64,000 nt of DNA from the NCBI RefSeq assembly GCF_002243645.1, contig NZ_CP017704.1, positions 845,501 to 909,500 of the forward strand, written 5' to 3'. Origin of the DNA: Peribacillus simplex NBRC 15720 = DSM 1321. GTDB taxonomy: Bacteria > Bacillota > Bacilli > Bacillales > DSM-1321. A program made the position numbers and the translations under genes. Of the stretch, positions 34,719 through 44,665 are shown in pieces (the stretch's first letter is position 1; the number at the start of each line of letters is the position of its first letter). A model generated the notes under the pieces. It was not told the DNA's origin, made no database searches, and was given only the letters and a program-made list of their open reading frames with translations.

Positions 34719-35945
34719 TTAATGTATTTCACTTTCATGCAATTGAAATGCATAGTGCAGAGAATTAACAGCTTCTATTAAATCTTCTTCTTTTACGAGT
34801 ACCCAAATTGTCGTATGACTGTCCGCTGACTGGAGAATGGCAATTTCCTTTTCGGAAAGCGCTGTGACAATCTTCGCTGCAACGCCCGGCACTCCGTTGA
34901 TGCCTGCACCAACTACTGAAACCTTGGCACAATTCCGTTCTATGACCGGTTCATGACCAAGCTCGGCCAAAATCGAGAGGGCAAGTTCTGTCATCTCTTC
35001 TGAAACGGTATAAACTACACCACTTGGATATATATTTATAAAGTCCACTGAAATGGAGGCATTGGCCATTGCTTTGAAAACTTCTGCCTGTAGATTATAT
35101 TGATCTTTTTTCGCACGGACCTTGATTTGAGTAATCTTTGGAACATGGGCAATCCCGGTTACGAGCCTTTCACGTATGTCACTGCCCTGGCTTCCCTTGG
35201 TCACGCTTGTAACAAGTGTCCCCAAACCTTCGCTGTATGTTGACCTTATCCGAATCGGGACTTTTGCCTGCATCGCAATTTCAACGGCTCTCGGGTGAAT
35301 GACCTTCGCCCCTTGATAAGCCATGTTGCAAACTTCCGTATACGAAACGATTGATAATGGACGAGCTTGATCGGCAATACGTGGATCTGCCGTCATGATT
35401 CCTTCCACATCCGTAAAAATATCGACCCGTTCCGCTTGCAATGCAGCACCTAATGCAGCAGCTGAAGTATCACTTCCACCACGGCCGATGGTCGTGATGT
35501 CCCCGTTTTTAGCAGCTCCTTGGAAACCTGCTACAACGACGACATCCTTCACTTCAAGTTCTTTCATGAGACGATCGCACTTCATTTCGATTATTTTCGC
35601 ACTTGAATAGTCGGTATTCGTCAAGAATCCCGCTTGAGCTCCAGTATAAGCGACTGCATCAATACCATTTTCCAAGAGCATATTCGTAAATACGACAGAT
35701 GATATCGTTTCTCCTACTGACATAAGTAAATCCTGTTCTCGTTTTGAAAGGCTGGCTTTCGCTCCATTTACTAGGGAAAGTAAGGTATCCGTTGCATAAG
35801 GATCGCCTTTTCTTCCCATTGCTGAAACCACAACCACCACTTTATAGCCTTCTTTAATCGCATTTTCTATATGTCCCTTGGCAAATGAACGGCTTGCCTC
35901 ATCTCGAACGGATGTCCCTCCGTATTTCTGGACGATAATTTTCAT
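34719..35945 (-). CDS. dapG: Aspartokinase I, alpha chain type
   Basis: DapG phosphorylates aspartate, the first step towards diaminopimelate. The 408-residue protein has the kinase motif KYGGTSV at 6-12, a GRGGSDTSA catalytic loop and two C-terminal ACT domains that bind the feedback effector, which is diaminopimelate in B. subtilis DapG. The ATG at 35945 (MKIIVQKYGG) gives the family N-terminus; an in-frame ATG at 35954 adds three residues. It follows asd across a strong hairpin. Confidence 0.94.
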   Translation of the reverse strand: MKIIVQKYGGTSVRDEASRSFAKGHIENAIKEGYKVVVVVSAMGRKGDPYATDTLLSLVNGAKASLSKREQDLLMSVGETISSVVFTNMLLENGIDAVAYTGAQAGFLTNTDYSSAKIIEMKCDRLMKELEVKDVVVVAGFQGAAKNGDITTIGRGGSDTSAAALGAALQAERVDIFTDVEGIMTADPRIADQARPLSIVSYTEVCNMAYQGAKVIHPRAVEIAMQAKVPIRIRSTYSEGLGTLVTSVTKGSQGSDIRERLVTGIAHVPKITQIKVRAKKDQYNLQAEVFKAMANASISVDFINIYPSGVVYTVSEEMTELALSILAELGHEPVIERNCAKVSVVGAGINGVPGVAAKIVTALSEKEIAILQSADSHTTIWVLVKEEDLIEAVNSLHYAFQLHESEIH

Positions 35946-35967
35946 AATATGCACCCCAAATATAAGC

Positions 35968-35990
35968 CAGCTTCCCGATCCGGGAAGCTG
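35968..35990. other. Hairpin in the asd-dapG gap
   Basis: A perfect 10-bp stem CAGCTTCCCG/CGGGAAGCTG has a 3-nt loop. On the minus strand it is followed by GCTTATATTTGG, not a clean T run, so it may be an attenuator, an RNA-stabilising hairpin or a processing site. Confidence 0.7.
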
Positions 35991-36042
35991 ACAAAAACTC
36001 TCTATCTCTATTGGAAATTAATTTTGTGTCGAGTTCAAATTC

Positions 36043-37098
36043 TTACTTAACGGTAACCAAACCTAATTTCAAAAGGCTTTCAGCAATTTGAACGGAATTC
36101 CAAGCTGCTCCTTTTAATAGATTATCGGAAACCACCCATAAATGGAAGCCTTTATCTTCATCCAAATCTTTGCGAATTCGACCGACGAATACATCATTCT
36201 TGCCGACGGATGAAGCAGGAGTTGGGTATACTTGTTGTTCCGGTTCATCTTCTAACACAATTCCAGGTGCCGTTCTCATTAAATCCTTGATTTGAGAAGC
36301 CGCTATGCCTTCTTTTTCAACTTCAATGTATACAGATTCCGAATGACCTGTAACCACAGGAAGCCTTACGCAAGTTGCAGCTACTGGAAGGTCTTGCATA
36401 TGCATGATTTTCTTTGTTTCATTAATCATTTTCATCTCTTCGAATGTGTACCCGTTATCTTGGAATTTATCGATTTGGGGAATGACGTTAAATGCGATTT
36501 GATAATGCTTTTCGTCCCCTTTGACCGGTAAAATTTTCGGTTCTATTTCTTTTTCATCAAGCAAGTCGCGAGCTTGTTCCTTTAATTCATTTATCGCTGC
36601 AGCACCTGCACCAGAAACAGCCTGGTAAGTAGAAACAACAATTTTTGATAAGCCATATGTCTGGCGGATAGGCTCTAATGCCACAACCATTTGGATAGTT
36701 GAACAATTCGGGTTTGCAATGATCCCATTATGCTGTTTCAAGTCTTCTTCATTTACTTCAGGAACGACTAGCGGCACATTTTCATCCATGCGGAAAGCGC
36801 TCGTATTATCCACTACTATCGCACCGCGTTTCACTGCTTCTGGAGCCAATTCCTTAGACACGCTTCCTCCAGCACTGAATAAAGCGATATCGATGCCTTC
36901 AAAGCTTTCAGGTTTTGCTTCCTGCACTTCGATTTCTTCGCCCTTAAACGTAAGTTTGATTCCTGCAGAACGAGCCGATGATAAAAAGATGATATTCTTA
37001 ATCGGTAAGTCCCTTTGTTCGAGTGTTGAAATCATTTGTTGTCCTACTGCTCCAGTTGCTCCCACAACTGCAATACGCAATCCCTGTGTCTCAGTCAT
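36043..37098 (-). CDS. asd: Aspartate-semialdehyde dehydrogenase
   Basis: Asd reduces aspartyl phosphate to aspartate semialdehyde with NADPH. The 351-residue protein has GATGAVG at 13-19 for NADP and the catalytic Cys C132 in NPNCSTIQ. The ATG lies after a GGAGTATGTATAA ribosome binding region. It is 212 nt downstream of dpaB, so it may have both readthrough from the dipicolinate genes and its own promoter; no good promoter was found. Confidence 0.96.
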   Translation of the reverse strand: MTETQGLRIAVVGATGAVGQQMISTLEQRDLPIKNIIFLSSARSAGIKLTFKGEEIEVQEAKPESFEGIDIALFSAGGSVSKELAPEAVKRGAIVVDNTSAFRMDENVPLVVPEVNEEDLKQHNGIIANPNCSTIQMVVALEPIRQTYGLSKIVVSTYQAVSGAGAAAINELKEQARDLLDEKEIEPKILPVKGDEKHYQIAFNVIPQIDKFQDNGYTFEEMKMINETKKIMHMQDLPVAATCVRLPVVTGHSESVYIEVEKEGIAASQIKDLMRTAPGIVLEDEPEQQVYPTPASSVGKNDVFVGRIRKDLDEDKGFHLWVVSDNLLKGAAWNSVQIAESLLKLGLVTVK

Positions 37099-37310
37099 TT
37101 ATACATACTCCTTTTCTATCTCTTAAATTAGTTATTTGTTGGATTTATTACTTCTTGTTCAGAATATCATTTATTTTATCACATTAACATTCCAAAGGGT
37201 CGCACTTTAACAAAATATTCTGGTAGTGGAGTGGTTTTTTATAACTTCAACCTACAAATTTATGCATATATGTCAGTCGTTACAAAGCTGGATCCGTGGC
37301 AGAAACTTGT

Positions 37311-37913
37311 TCAGGCTAAATCATCCTTGAACCTTTCGACGATGACAGGTTGAATCTGTTCCCTTTCCAGTGCCGATATGATCGTATCCCTTATCATGCT
37401 CATCCTTGCAACCATGGAACTTGGTTTGCCTGTGGGATTATCCTGGCCATATGGAACAAAGTAAATATCTTTTGCTGCCATCAGCCTCATTAGATTGACA
37501 CCATTTAACCCAAGTGCATCATTTGTTGATATCGCGACCACGACTGGACGATGATTTCTCATCGTCGCTTTTGCAGCCATAAGTACAGGCGAATCGGTAA
37601 GAGCATTTGCCATTTTACTCATTGAGTTACCCGTTAAAGGAGCGATCACCATACAATCAAGTGGCAATTTAGGTCCTAATGGCTCTGCTTTGACGATTGT
37701 ATCAACGACATGATTCCCCGTCAATTTTTCTATTCTTTCGACCCAGTCCTCGCCCTTTCCAAAACGGGTTTCCGTGTTTTGTACTGTCGATGTTACGATT
37801 GGAATGACTTCCACCCCTTCATTTACAAGTTTTTCTATTTCCGGAAACACTTCATCATATGTGCAATGTGATCCTGTTAATCCGAAACCAATCCTTTTCC
37901 CTTTGAGACTCAT
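37311..37913 (-). CDS. dpaB: Dipicolinate synthase subunit B
   Basis: DpaB (SpoVFB) is a flavoprotein-fold subunit which, with DpaA, makes dipicolinic acid in the mother cell for spore heat resistance. The 200-residue protein begins MSLKGKRIGFGLTGSHCTYDEV and has the family segment MVIAPLTGNSMSKMANALTDSPVLMA. It overlaps dpaA by 4 nt (ATGA type). Confidence 0.96.
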   Translation of the reverse strand: MSLKGKRIGFGLTGSHCTYDEVFPEIEKLVNEGVEVIPIVTSTVQNTETRFGKGEDWVERIEKLTGNHVVDTIVKAEPLGPKLPLDCMVIAPLTGNSMSKMANALTDSPVLMAAKATMRNHRPVVVAISTNDALGLNGVNLMRLMAAKDIYFVPYGQDNPTGKPSSMVARMSMIRDTIISALEREQIQPVIVERFKDDLA

Positions 37914-38815
37914 ATTATTTTCCCCTTCCTTTTCAAGAACTCGTCTTGAATCAATAGTCCCAGTGCATTCGCTAATATCTGACCAGCTGTTTTCGGGGCA
38001 ACTATACCCGGCAGGCTCGGTGCCAACAGCGCCTTAATTCCCCTTTTTTCAGCGTAACGAAAATCCGTCCCCCCCGGTTTTGAAGCAAGGTCGATGATTA
38101 ATGTATGAACGGGCATATTAGCTATAACTTTTGCGGTAATTATCGGAAAAGGAATCGTATTGATACATATATCAACATTTTTCATTTCTGCAGCAAGATC
38201 ATTTAAATGAAAAGGGGTTAATGCCATTTCACTGATCCTTGCAATATCTTCACTTTTTCTTGCCCCCACCTTTACTTTTGCTCCAAGTGCCTGAAATGAC
38301 CGGGCTACACTCATACCGACCCTTCCCAGTCCGAGAACGGCTACATTCGATCCATGGATAGTAAAATCCGTATGTTGAATGGCCATCATGATCGCACCTT
38401 CAACAGTGGGAATCGAATTATAAATAGCCACATCATCACGTTCGAACAATAGAACGAGTTTGCGATCCACTTTCTTGAATATCTCATCGAGGTAATCGTT
38501 ACTGATTCCTGCATAAAAAATGCAATGTGCCGGGGTATTTTTTATCATTTCTTCAGTCAAAACAACCTCTTCACTGGAAAAGATCGTTTCTACTTTCCCA
38601 TCTGAATCCGTGCCCCGGACAGGTAAAATAACTGAATCTAATTCCATGAAATTTATATCTTCCATTTTTTCCTTAACTGCGCCGGTAAAAGCATGGTCGA
38701 GCTGTTCAAAACCTACCAATAATAGCTTTGCATCAAGCTCCGTCAGTTTACGGACAACTTCAAGCTGACGCGCATCTCCACCAATTACAGCGATTTGCAA
38801 GCCTGTGAGCATTAA
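37910..38815 (-). CDS. dpaA: Dipicolinate synthase subunit A
   Basis: DpaA (SpoVFA) is the NAD(P)-binding subunit of dipicolinate synthase. The protein of 301 residues begins MLTGLQIAVIGGDARQLEVVRKL, as in B. subtilis, and holds a second nucleotide-binding loop VAVLGLGRVGMSVAR. I chose the ATG at 38815, with AAGGTGACGG upstream; an in-frame ATG at 38863 adds 16 residues not in the family. A sigma-K-like promoter lies about 105 nt upstream. Confidence 0.96.
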   Translation of the reverse strand, partial: LMLTGLQIAVIGGDARQLEVVRKLTELDAKLLLVGFEQLDHAFTGAVKEKMEDINFMELDSVILPVRGTDSDGKVETIFSSEEVVLTEEMIKNTPAHCIFYAGISNDYLDEIFKKVDRKLVLLFERDDVAIYNSIPTVEGAIMMAIQHTDFTIHGSNVAVLGLGRVGMSVARSFQALGAKVKVGARKSEDIARISEMALTPFHLNDLAAEMKNVDICINTIPFPIITAKVIANMPVHTLIIDLASKPGGTDFRYAEKRGIKALLAPSLPGIVAPKTAGQILANALGLLIQDEFLKRKGKII

Positions 38816-38919
38816 AACCGTCACCTTCTTTATATAAAAGATCCTAAACATTCCTTGCCTCATGATACAATTCCTTCAGGAAGCAATTCGGTTTTTCCTA
38901 CATTCTCTAGTTACCCTGC

Positions 38920-38947
38920 CATCTTATGTTTTCACTTAAAAAACGGT
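38920..38947 (-). promoter_or_regulatory. Candidate sigma-K promoter of dpaAB
   Basis: AC, 17 nt, then CATAAGATG on the minus strand matches 6 of 7 defined positions of the sigma-K -10 (CATANNNTA has T then G for A at the end). B. subtilis transcribes these genes from sigma-K. Confidence 0.35.
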
Positions 38948-38960
38948 GATAAGAAAAGAA

Positions 38961-38994
38961 AAAACGCCCTAGCTATTGGCAGCTAAGGCGTTTT
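38961..38994 (-). terminator. Terminator of the ymxH-type gene
   Basis: A 14-bp stem with one G-U pair (38961-38974 with 38981-38994) ends in TTTT and is followed by TTCTTTTC on the minus strand. Confidence 0.93.
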
Positions 38995-39041
38995 CGAGAG
39001 TGCATTTCGAAAAGTTCCAAGGAGTATGGGGCGTGCGTCAT

Positions 39042-39311
39042 TTAACCGTCCATATGCTCTCCGTCTTTAAGTGAAAGTCCTTCCTGAAAATCAATGATGA
39101 CCATATCCGCACCGATTTTTTTTATATGTTCCCATGGCACTCTTATTTCACTGCCATTCCTTATAAGGCCAAACCATTTAACAGATGGGATGATCAACGA
39201 GGTAATTTGTCCAGTTTCATCTATCTCCAAATCCGTCTGACCAAGGATTCCTAATCTTTCCGCCCTATTCACATCGACTATTTCCTTTCCGCTCAATTCG
39301 CTCAACCTCAA
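39042..39311 (-). CDS. ymxH: YlmC/YmxH family PRC-barrel sporulation protein
   Basis: The 89-residue protein is a single PRC-barrel domain (MRLSELSGKEIVDVNRAERLGILGQTDLEID), a fold that often binds other proteins. The family is confined to spore formers; a role in sporulation is assumed but not defined. A GGGGGAACC ribosome binding site precedes the ATG. It lies between mlpA and dpaA, each separated by a terminator, as in B. subtilis. Confidence 0.9.
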   Translation of the reverse strand: MRLSELSGKEIVDVNRAERLGILGQTDLEIDETGQITSLIIPSVKWFGLIRNGSEIRVPWEHIKKIGADMVIIDFQEGLSLKDGEHMDG

Positions 39312-39421
39312 TTTTGGTTCCCCCTTTTTCGCCTTCTATTCAATCTATATCCGAAAAAGGTAAACTTAGAAGGAATTTATCCAAATATTGTCCATAACAT
39401 AGGACCCTCCCACATTCAACG

Positions 39422-39466
39422 AAAAAAAGCCTGACCTCCCATTAATAAAAGGAAGGTGCAGACTTG
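39422..39466 (-). terminator. Terminator of ylxY-mlpA
   Basis: An imperfect stem of about 14 bp with one bulge (arms around AGCCTGACCTCCC and GGAAGGTGCAGACTT on the plus strand) is followed by TTTTTTTCG on the minus strand. Confidence 0.75.
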
Positions 39467-39473
39467 TTCGTTA

Positions 39474-40700
39474 TTATTTGTCCCAGTTTTCCAACGGGCT
39501 CACTAATGACAAGGAATGTTTCGTAAAGATCTGATTTGCCAATTCATTGACGGTATCCTCTGTCACCGCGTCAATCTTGATGATGATATCATCAAGGGAA
39601 CGGTGCTCACCCAACATCAGCTCATTTTTTCCGTTCCGGCTCATGCGGCTATTCGTGCTTTCAAGGCTGAGCATCAAGCTTCCTTTAAGTTGCTCTTTAC
39701 TATTTCGTAATTCCTTTTCCGTAATGCCATCCCTTTTTAAAGTATCCAGTGTTTCCTGAATGGTTTCATACAGGCTGTCAAGCTGATTTGTGCCTGTCCC
39801 CCCATATACTGTCACCATACCGCTATCTTGATAGCTGGAATGATAGGAATAAACGGAATAGGCAAGGCCGCGTTGCTCCCTAACGTCCTGGAATAGGCGG
39901 CTACTCATGCTTCCTCCAAGAATGTTATTCAAGGTAATCAGGCTGTATGTTTTATCATTACCGATTTCCAACCCTTTGTAACCAAGGCATAAGTGGGCTT
40001 GTTCCGTATCTTTTTTACGGGTGATCCTATTTTCATGGAAGGACGGTTTGACCAATTCAAGACGGTCTTCCCCTCCTTGATACGAGCCAAAGTAGTTTTC
40101 GACTTCCTGAATCAATTTTTCATCCACATTCCCAGCAATGGACACTACCACTTTATCGGGTGTATACATGTCATGGACGTATTTTTTTAATGTATCACTA
40201 TTGAACGTTTCAAGCGTATTTTCCGTCCCAAGTATAGGATAGCCAAGGGGGTGATTTTCATATACTGCCTTGCTTAAGAGGTCATGGACAATGTCATCGG
40301 GTGTGTCTTCGTACATTTTGATTTCTTCGTAGACGACATTTTTTTCTTTTTTCAATTCTTCCCCATCAAATGTTGAGTTGAAGAACATATCAGCTAGGAT
40401 TTCAAGAGCATAGCTTGCATGGTTATCCATTACTTTAGCATAATAGCATGTATATTCTTTTGAAGTGAATGCATTCACCTGTCCCCCAATACTATCGAAC
40501 GACTCGGCAATTTCACGCGCATTTCTCGTAGTTGTTCCTTTGAAGAACATATGCTCCAGGAAATGTGAAACCCCATTCAATTCTGGTGTTTCATTTCTTG
40601 AACCTGTTTTGATCCATACTCCAATTGCTGCTGAGCGTACAGTTGGAATATTTTCCAATACAATTCTAACTCCATTTTGACACGTGTATTTCTTAATCAA
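39474..40700 (-). CDS. mlpA: M16 family metallopeptidase MlpA (YmxG)
   Basis: The 408-residue protein has an intact HxxEH zinc motif (H46-F-L-E-H50) and the downstream Glu in VVYEEIKMYEDTPDD. The B. subtilis homologue has been reported to affect extracellular protease levels. Its substrate is unknown. It follows ylxY by 46 nt and is probably cotranscribed. It is the third M16 protein in this window, with YmfF and YmfH. Confidence 0.93.
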   Translation of the reverse strand: MIKKYTCQNGVRIVLENIPTVRSAAIGVWIKTGSRNETPELNGVSHFLEHMFFKGTTTRNAREIAESFDSIGGQVNAFTSKEYTCYYAKVMDNHASYALEILADMFFNSTFDGEELKKEKNVVYEEIKMYEDTPDDIVHDLLSKAVYENHPLGYPILGTENTLETFNSDTLKKYVHDMYTPDKVVVSIAGNVDEKLIQEVENYFGSYQGGEDRLELVKPSFHENRITRKKDTEQAHLCLGYKGLEIGNDKTYSLITLNNILGGSMSSRLFQDVREQRGLAYSVYSYHSSYQDSGMVTVYGGTGTNQLDSLYETIQETLDTLKRDGITEKELRNSKEQLKGSLMLSLESTNSRMSRNGKNELMLGEHRSLDDIIIKIDAVTEDTVNELANQIFTKHSLSLVSPLENWDK

Positions 40701-40746
40701 CTAACATTCCTCCCAATCATTCTATGCTGCTATCGTTACCAATACA

Positions 40747-41706
40747 TTATGGATTCGATCGCTCTTCATCTACTGCTTCCGAAACGGTAACTACATCTAA
40801 GTCTTTCTTTTTTATTTCAATTATTAACGTTTCCAATGATTTTGCAGTGGATTCCGTCGGATGCATCAATATAAATGCTCCTGGGTGTACCTTAGAAAGC
40901 ACTCTTTGTTGAAGGACTTCAGGGCTTGGCTTTTGCCAGTCGATCGTATCCACACTCCACATGGCTGTCTCCATACCCAAAGAATCCGCGATTTTCACCG
41001 TTTCATCCCGGTAGCTTCCACTTGGTGGTGCGAACCATTTCATTTTCAAACCTGTCACCGCTTCAATGACTTCGTTCGTTTTTCGAATTTCCTCACGTGT
41101 AGCTTGTGCGGATATGTTTTTCATATCGGGATGTGAATAAGAATGATTTCCAATTTCATGCCCGCCACCCTTAATCATCTTAGCCAAATCAGGATTTTTC
41201 TTGGTCCAATTCCCTTCAAGGAAAAAAGTGGCCTTGACATTATTCTTTTTTAACACGGCCAACATATCTTGTAAGTATTCATTCCCCCAGGCCACATTGA
41301 TTAAAAATGAAACCACTGGCTTTTCGGGATGGGCCCGGTAAATCGGAGCCGGATCCAGATCCTCCATATGTATCTTTGCAGGTACCTGCTGAAATACCAG
41401 CTTATCCTTATCGAACACGCCCTCCTTCTTCATGGCTTTATACGAATCATCAATATTTACCTTCAGGCCATTATATGCAGGAACGGTTTTCCAAACAGAA
41501 TCTATTCGTGCATCCTGTGGTGCAATCTCATATTTTTTTGTTGATTCTTTTATTTGTAAAAGAAGCTCGTCCTCTTGCTTCATTGAAGCAACTGAATCAT
41601 CGGTTAATTGGGTCAAATAAATTTGTGTATATGGATTTTGCACTAATAACCATGATATACCTGCAATGGCACTTATCGCAACTATCTGCTTCCATTTATT
41701 ATTCAT
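40747..41706 (-). CDS. ylxY: YlxY, polysaccharide deacetylase-like protein
   Basis: The 319-residue protein has an N-terminal membrane anchor (about 7-22) and a C-terminal NodB-like domain. The usual first motif TFDDG is replaced by SFLINVAWGNE (133-143), so the catalytic Asp pair is missing. The metal-binding H-x3-H is kept (H188, H192 in NHSYSHPD). The third motif RxPxG reads APPSG (226-230), losing its Arg. It may thus be inactive or have another activity. B. subtilis YlxY is made under sigma-E in the mother cell. It lies after pnp and a terminator. Confidence 0.9.
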   Translation of the reverse strand: MNNKWKQIVAISAIAGISWLLVQNPYTQIYLTQLTDDSVASMKQEDELLLQIKESTKKYEIAPQDARIDSVWKTVPAYNGLKVNIDDSYKAMKKEGVFDKDKLVFQQVPAKIHMEDLDPAPIYRAHPEKPVVSFLINVAWGNEYLQDMLAVLKKNNVKATFFLEGNWTKKNPDLAKMIKGGGHEIGNHSYSHPDMKNISAQATREEIRKTNEVIEAVTGLKMKWFAPPSGSYRDETVKIADSLGMETAMWSVDTIDWQKPSPEVLQQRVLSKVHPGAFILMHPTESTAKSLETLIIEIKKKDLDVVTVSEAVDEERSNP

Positions 41707-41811
41707 TTTTTACGCCCCCTTCATACCAAAATGTATGAAGAAAACGGACAAGGTAGAACATGACATCCTTTTAATGCCATTCACACTATGGTTATTCCTA
41801 TACTTTCATGC

Positions 41812-41846
41812 AAAAAAAGCATGCAGATTCACAAGGAATCGCATGC
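41812..41846 (-). terminator. Terminator of pnp
   Basis: A stem of GCATGC paired with GCATGC and an inner GATTC/GAATC (41819-41830 with 41836-41846) is followed on the minus strand by TTTTTTTGC. Confidence 0.9.
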
Positions 41847-41862
41847 CGGATTTTCATTTTTA

Positions 41863-43980
41863 TTACGATTGAGAAGGGTTAGCTGCCTCTTTTTGCTCTT
41901 TCAGGACCGCTTTACGAGAAAGGTTTACCCTTCCTTGCTTATCAATCTCAGTAACTTTGACCAATAATTCATCGCCAAGTGAAACGACATCTTCCACTTT
42001 TCCAACTCTTTCTTCAGCCAGTTCAGAAATATGTACCAAACCGTCTTTACCATTGAAGATTTCAACGAAGGCACCGAACTTTTCGATACGTTTAACTTTA
42101 CCTAAGTATAGTTCGCCCACTACGACTTCACGTACGATATCCTCAATGATTTTCTTCGCTTTTTGAATCATTGGTTCATCAGTAGAAGATATGAATACCG
42201 TTCCATCTTGTTCGATGTCGATTTTCACGCCAGTTTCTTCAATGATTTTGTTGATATGTTTTCCGCTCGGTCCAATGACATCACGAATCTTATCCGGATT
42301 TATGGACATTGTAACGATTTTTGGAGCATATTTGGATAACTGCTCACGCGGTTGATTGATTGTTGACATCATTGATTCCAAAATATGCATCCTGCCATGT
42401 TTTGCTTGAAGTAAAGCTTCTTCAAGAATCTCTCTTGAAAGACCCTCAATCTTAATATCCATTTGTAGGGCAGTAACACCTTTTGAAGTCCCTGCGACTT
42501 TAAAGTCCATGTCTCCCAGATGATCTTCCATACCTTGAATATCCGTTAAGATTGTATAGTGCTCACCTGTTTTGACAAGACCCATTGCAATACCCGCAAC
42601 TGGGGCTTTCAATGGAACACCGGCATCCATCATTGCCAAAGTGCTTGCACAGATACTTGCTTGTGATGTTGAACCGTTTGATTCAAGCACTTCAGAAACA
42701 AGTCTGATTGTATATGGGAAGTCTTTATCGTTTGGAATGACAGGCTCCAAAGCTCTTTCACCAAGTGCACCATGACCAATTTCACGACGTCCTGCCCCAC
42801 GGATAGGGCCAGTTTCACCAACACTGAAATGCGGGAAATTATAGTGGTGCATAAAACGTTTTGACTCTTCGGTTCCAAGTCCATCCAGAATCTGCACATC
42901 ACCAAGTGCACCTAATGTACAGATGGATAGCGCTTGGGTTTGTCCGCGCGTGAACAAACCGGAACCATGTGTACGGGGCAGAATGGTAACTTCTGATGAT
43001 AATGGTCTGATTTCGTCTGGATTACGGCCATCCGGACGCACTTTTTCTTCCGTGATTAAACGGCGGACTTCGGACTTGACCAATTTATTCAGGATTTCTT
43101 TGATTTGCTTTAATTTTTCTTCATCAGTTTCTTCTTCATAATGAACCAACACACGATCTTTTACTTCTTTGATCGCGTCTTCACGAGCATGTTTTTCCTG
43201 AACTTGTACAGCTTTGTTCAAGTCAGCTCCACATAGGCCTTTCACTTCTGCTTCCAGTTCAGCATCCACTTGATATAAAGTGACCTGCATTTTTTCCTTA
43301 CCGATTTCAGCAACAATTTTCTCTTGGAATGCAATGATCTTCTTGATTTCATCATGTCCAAACATGATTGCTTCAAGCATGGTTTCCTCTGGTACTTCAT
43401 TGGCTCCTGCTTCAACCATGTTGATCGCATCTTTAGTGCCGGCAACCGTCAGATTGATGTCACTTTGAGCTAGTTGGTCAACAGTAGGGTTAATGATGAA
43501 TTCATTATTGATTCTCCCCACTACAACTCCAGCAATTGGACCTTCGAACGGTATATCGGAAACTGAAAGTGCAAGGGAAGAACCTAGCATAGCTGCCATT
43601 TCCGTAGAACAATCTTGATCGACACTCATGACCATGCTTATGATCTGAACATCGTTCCTGAAGCCATCAGCGAAAAGCGGACGGATTGGTCGATCGATTA
43701 AACGGCTTGCAAGAATGGCCCTTTCACTCGGCCGGCCTTCACGTTTGATGAAGCCTCCCGGAATTTTACCGACTGCATAGAGTCTTTCTTCGTAGTTGAC
43801 TGTCAAAGGGAAGAAGTCGACATTTCTTGGTTCCTTCGAAGCTGTTGCTGTACTTAATACGGCAGTTTCTCCGTAACGGACTAAAACTGCCCCGTTTGCT
43901 TGTTTGGCCAATTGCCCTATCTCTACCGTTACATTACGGCCGGCCCAGTCAAATGAATACGTATGTTTTTCCTGTCCCAT
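41863..43980 (-). CDS. pnp: Polyribonucleotide nucleotidyltransferase (PNPase)
   Basis: PNPase degrades RNA from the 3' end with phosphate and can add tails. The 705-residue protein has two RNase PH domains, the linking helical domain, a KH domain ([25 protein letters not shown]) and an S1 domain ([22 protein letters not shown]). The catalytic Asp lies in [17 protein letters not shown]. It follows rpsO after two hairpins; the 319-nt leader may carry autoregulation. AGAGGGG precedes the ATG. Confidence 0.97.
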   Translation of the reverse strand: MGQEKHTYSFDWAGRNVTVEIGQLAKQANGAVLVRYGETAVLSTATASKEPRNVDFFPLTVNYEERLYAVGKIPGGFIKREGRPSERAILASRLIDRPIRPLFADGFRNDVQIISMVMSVDQDCSTEMAAMLGSSLALSVSDIPFEGPIAGVVVGRINNEFIINPTVDQLAQSDINLTVAGTKDAINMVEAGANEVPEETMLEAIMFGHDEIKKIIAFQEKIVAEIGKEKMQVTLYQVDAELEAEVKGLCGADLNKAVQVQEKHAREDAIKEVKDRVLVHYEEETDEEKLKQIKEILNKLVKSEVRRLITEEKVRPDGRNPDEIRPLSSEVTILPRTHGSGLFTRGQTQALSICTLGALGDVQILDGLGTEESKRFMHHYNFPHFSVGETGPIRGAGRREIGHGALGERALEPVIPNDKDFPYTIRLVSEVLESNGSTSQASICASTLAMMDAGVPLKAPVAGIAMGLVKTGEHYTILTDIQGMEDHLGDMDFKVAGTSKGVTALQMDIKIEGLSREILEEALLQAKHGRMHILESMMSTINQPREQLSKYAPKIVTMSINPDKIRDVIGPSGKHINKIIEETGVKIDIEQDGTVFISSTDEPMIQKAKKIIEDIVREVVVGELYLGKVKRIEKFGAFVEIFNGKDGLVHISELAEERVGKVEDVVSLGDELLVKVTEIDKQGRVNLSRKAVLKEQKEAANPSQS

Positions 43981-44182
43981 TTATTAAACCCCTCTCTGAA
44001 TCTTCACTTAGAGGCTTAGTTTACCTAAACCTGTATTGGATTAAATCATTTATATGTGAAAGTAACTGAACTCAAGTTAAAACCAAACTATTCCTATTAT
44101 GCACGAAAAAAACAAGCATTAACAGTAAAATGAATAAAAATTTCATTCATTTGATTATGTATATCCTGATCATTTATAAATG

Positions 44183-44233
44183 GAAAAGGACCCGGCTCCT
44201 GCCGAGTCCCAAGGACGAAGGCTCAGCCTTATG
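44183..44233 (-). other. Two adjacent hairpins upstream of pnp
   Basis: On the minus strand AAGGCTGAGCCTT is followed by GGACTCGGCAGGAGCCGGGTCC and then TTTTCC. The second hairpin could terminate leftover rpsO readthrough or shape the pnp leader. Confidence 0.6.
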
Positions 44234-44263
44234 TAGAATACGTCCAAATCATTTGATTAACAT

Positions 44264-44286
44264 CAAAAAAGCGGGAAATTTCCCGC
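44264..44286 (-). terminator. Terminator of rpsO
   Basis: A perfect stem GGCGGGAAA/TTTCCCGC on the minus strand is followed by TTTTTTG. It lies 14 nt after rpsO. Confidence 0.92.
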
Positions 44287-44299
44287 CTTCCTGAAAAAA

Positions 44300-44569
44300 T
44301 TATCTACGTAGACCTAATTTGTTAATTAGTGTACGGTAACGAGTAACGTCTTTGTTACGTAGGTAAGTTAAAAGATTACGACGTTTACCTACCATTTTAA
44401 GAAGACCGCGACGTGAATGGTGGTCTTTTTTGTGTGTGCGTAAGTGACCGTTCAAGTTGTTGATTTCTTCTGTTAATACTGCGATTTGAACTTCTGGAGA
44501 CCCAGTGTCAGTATCGTGAGTTCTGAACTCAGCGATAAGTTCGTTTTTGCGTACTTGTGTAATTGCCAT
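44300..44569 (-). CDS. rpsO: 30S ribosomal protein S15
   Basis: The 89-residue protein is S15 throughout ([28 protein letters not shown], ending LINKLGLRR), which binds 16S rRNA in the central domain. I chose the ATG at 44569, preceded by TAGGAGG; an upstream frame start at 44602 would add 11 residues. A promoter lies about 100 nt upstream with a structured leader between. Confidence 0.98.
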   Translation of the reverse strand: MAITQVRKNELIAEFRTHDTDTGSPEVQIAVLTEEINNLNGHLRTHKKDHHSRRGLLKMVGKRRNLLTYLRNKDVTRYRTLINKLGLRR

Positions 44570-44665
44570 GTTATTATTCCTCCTAAAATTCTGTAAAATC
44601 ACCTATTACCGAGCCAGCGTCGGAGTCTCGACTAGCCAAGCAATGGTTATTTTCATACATACAAT

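Larger units (their letters stand above)
43981..44299. other. 319-nt gap between rpsO and pnp
   Basis: It holds the rpsO terminator, a second hairpin group (about 44190-44235) and an AT-rich leader before pnp. No coding frame is supported. Confidence 0.65.

Noticed and set aside
41307-41738. 143-codon plus-strand frame opposite ylxY
   Set aside because: It lies antisense to a clear gene, has no recognisable family and is best explained as a shadow of ylxY codon use.
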